From: Planctomycetales bacterium
Lineage (GTDB): Bacteria; Planctomycetota; Phycisphaerae; SM23-33
Length of the DNA: 14,351 nt
Direction of reading: 5' to 3'
Assembly (NCBI GenBank): GCA_030673005.1
Contig: DAOVFI010000027.1
Coordinates: 1 to 14,351 of the forward strand
Of the stretch, positions 13,772 through 14,351 are shown piece after piece; the stretch's first letter is position 1, and the number at the start of each line of letters is the position of its first letter. Under the pieces are notes generated by a model, which saw only the letters and a program-made list of their open reading frames with translations, did no database searches and was not told where the DNA came from. A program made the position numbers and the translations under genes.

Positions 13772-14351
13772 ATGAAATTCGGTGAGATACACGACTGGCT
13801 GCGTGAATCCGACGACCGCCGACTGGCCGAATTGTGGCGGACGGCGGACGACGTGCGCCACCGGAACGTCGGCGACGAAGTCCATCTGCGCGGGTTGGCG
13901 GAGTTCTCGAATCACTGCGTTCGCCGTTGTGCGTACTGCGGGCTGGGCGCGTACAATACCAGCCTCGAACGCTACCGAATGAACGCCGATGAAATCCTCG
14001 CCTGCGCGGACCGGGCCGTCGAATTAGGCTACGGCACGATTGTCCTCCAGTCCGGCCAGGACAGCGGCGTATCAGGCCAGTGGCTGGCGGACGTCGTCGA
14101 ATGCATCAGGCGACAGACACCGCTGGCCGTTACGCTCAGCGTCGGTGAGCGAAACGCCGAGGAACTTGCCCTCTGGCGGCAAGCCGGCGCTGACCGATAC
14201 CTGCTGCGGTTCGAGACGTCCGACAGGGCGCTCTACGAAAGGATTCATCCCGACCTGCCTGCCGGACAGGCAGGCCTGAACGGCGCAAGGTCCGACCGAA
14301 TCGCCATTCTTCATCAACTGCGCGAACTCGGATACGAGGTCGGAAGCGGCG
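13772..14351 (+). CDS. hydE: [FeFe]-hydrogenase maturase HydE, radical SAM (N-terminal 193 codons; runs off right edge)
   Basis: An open frame from ATG 13772 continues past the window end. HydE is a radical-SAM enzyme that, with HydF and HydG, builds the 2Fe subcluster of the H-cluster. The radical-SAM motif CVRRCAYC (Cys49, Cys53, Cys56) follows GLAEFSNH and leads into GLGAYN, as in HydE/BioB-like enzymes. Further conserved parts are YRMNADEILACADRAVELGYGTIVLQSGQD (68-97), LSVGERNAEELALWRQAGADRYLLRFETSD (122-151) and HQLRELGYEVGSG (181-193). About half of the usual 350 residues are present. AGGAA at 13756-13760 is a possible, slightly distant ribosome-binding site. Residues 162-168 (LPAGQAG) are encoded by a palindromic repeat (14254-14274) that looks like an insertion in a surface loop. 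hydF and hydG may lie beyond the edge. Confidence 0.93.
   Translation, partial: MKFGEIHDWLRESDDRRLAELWRTADDVRHRNVGDEVHLRGLAEFSNHCVRRCAYCGLGAYNTSLERYRMNADEILACADRAVELGYGTIVLQSGQDSGVSGQWLADVVECIRRQTPLAVTLSVGERNAEELALWRQAGADRYLLRFETSDRALYERIHPDLPAGQAGLNGARSDRIAILHQLRELGYEVGSG
14254..14274. repeat. Palindromic repeat inside hydE (same family as 6370-6389)
   Basis: CCTGCCTG-CCGGA-CAGGCAGG: 8-nt perfect arms around a 5-nt loop. Without the extra A it equals the 20-nt core of the intergenic palindrome at 6370-6389. The 21-nt length keeps the hydE reading frame and encodes LPAGQAG between the conserved HPD and the downstream helix. Confidence 0.8.

Noticed and set aside
13782..13982. Plus-strand 66-codon frame at the hydE start
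   Set aside because: It overlaps hydE in another frame; the hydE frame carries the radical-SAM CxxxCxxC motif.

Overview
The window looks like a chromosomal segment of an anaerobic or fermentative bacterium with about 55-60% GC. Several traits point to the Planctomycetota, probably a Phycisphaerae-like lineage: a secreted beta-propeller/LamG giant next to AlgI/AlgJ-type acetylation genes, and abundant short GC-rich palindromes in intergenic DNA. This placement is an inference from gene content, not a phylogeny.

Left part (1-5692, minus strand): an apparent three-gene cell-surface operon. It reads, in order of transcription, a large secreted propeller/LamG protein (5692-1847), an AlgI-like MBOAT O-acyltransferase (1840-380) and the N-terminus of an AlgJ-like membrane-anchored partner (247 to beyond the left edge). 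A block of palindromic repeats sits between the last two genes. The set suggests export and O-acetylation of a surface polysaccharide.

Middle (5693-6734): about 1 kb without a convincing intact gene. It holds a frameshifted kelch-like remnant (5884-6212, minus), a mosaic of perfect hairpins (6219-6407), one possible small ORF containing a strong stem-loop, and the rex promoter with two tandem Rex operators.

Right part (6735-14351, plus strand): a redox-controlled [FeFe]-hydrogenase locus. It contains rex (NADH/NAD+ sensor), hydC (NuoE-like [2Fe-2S] subunit), hydB (NuoF-like flavoprotein fused to a complete GltD/NfnB-type FAD/NAD(P)H oxidoreductase), hydA (M3-type [FeFe]-hydrogenase, 574 aa), a single-domain response regulator, the deletion scar of its sensor kinase, and the first 193 codons of the H-cluster maturase hydE. 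Rex presumably represses the operon at low NADH. HydABC would exchange electrons between NAD(P)H, ferredoxin and H2, with the GltD module as an extra nucleotide site. HydE helps build the H-cluster.

The most notable points are the NuoF-GltD fusion with a split cysteine motif, the paired Rex boxes, the kinase reduced to a scar of about 120 bp, and a palindromic repeat of the intergenic type lying in frame inside hydE.
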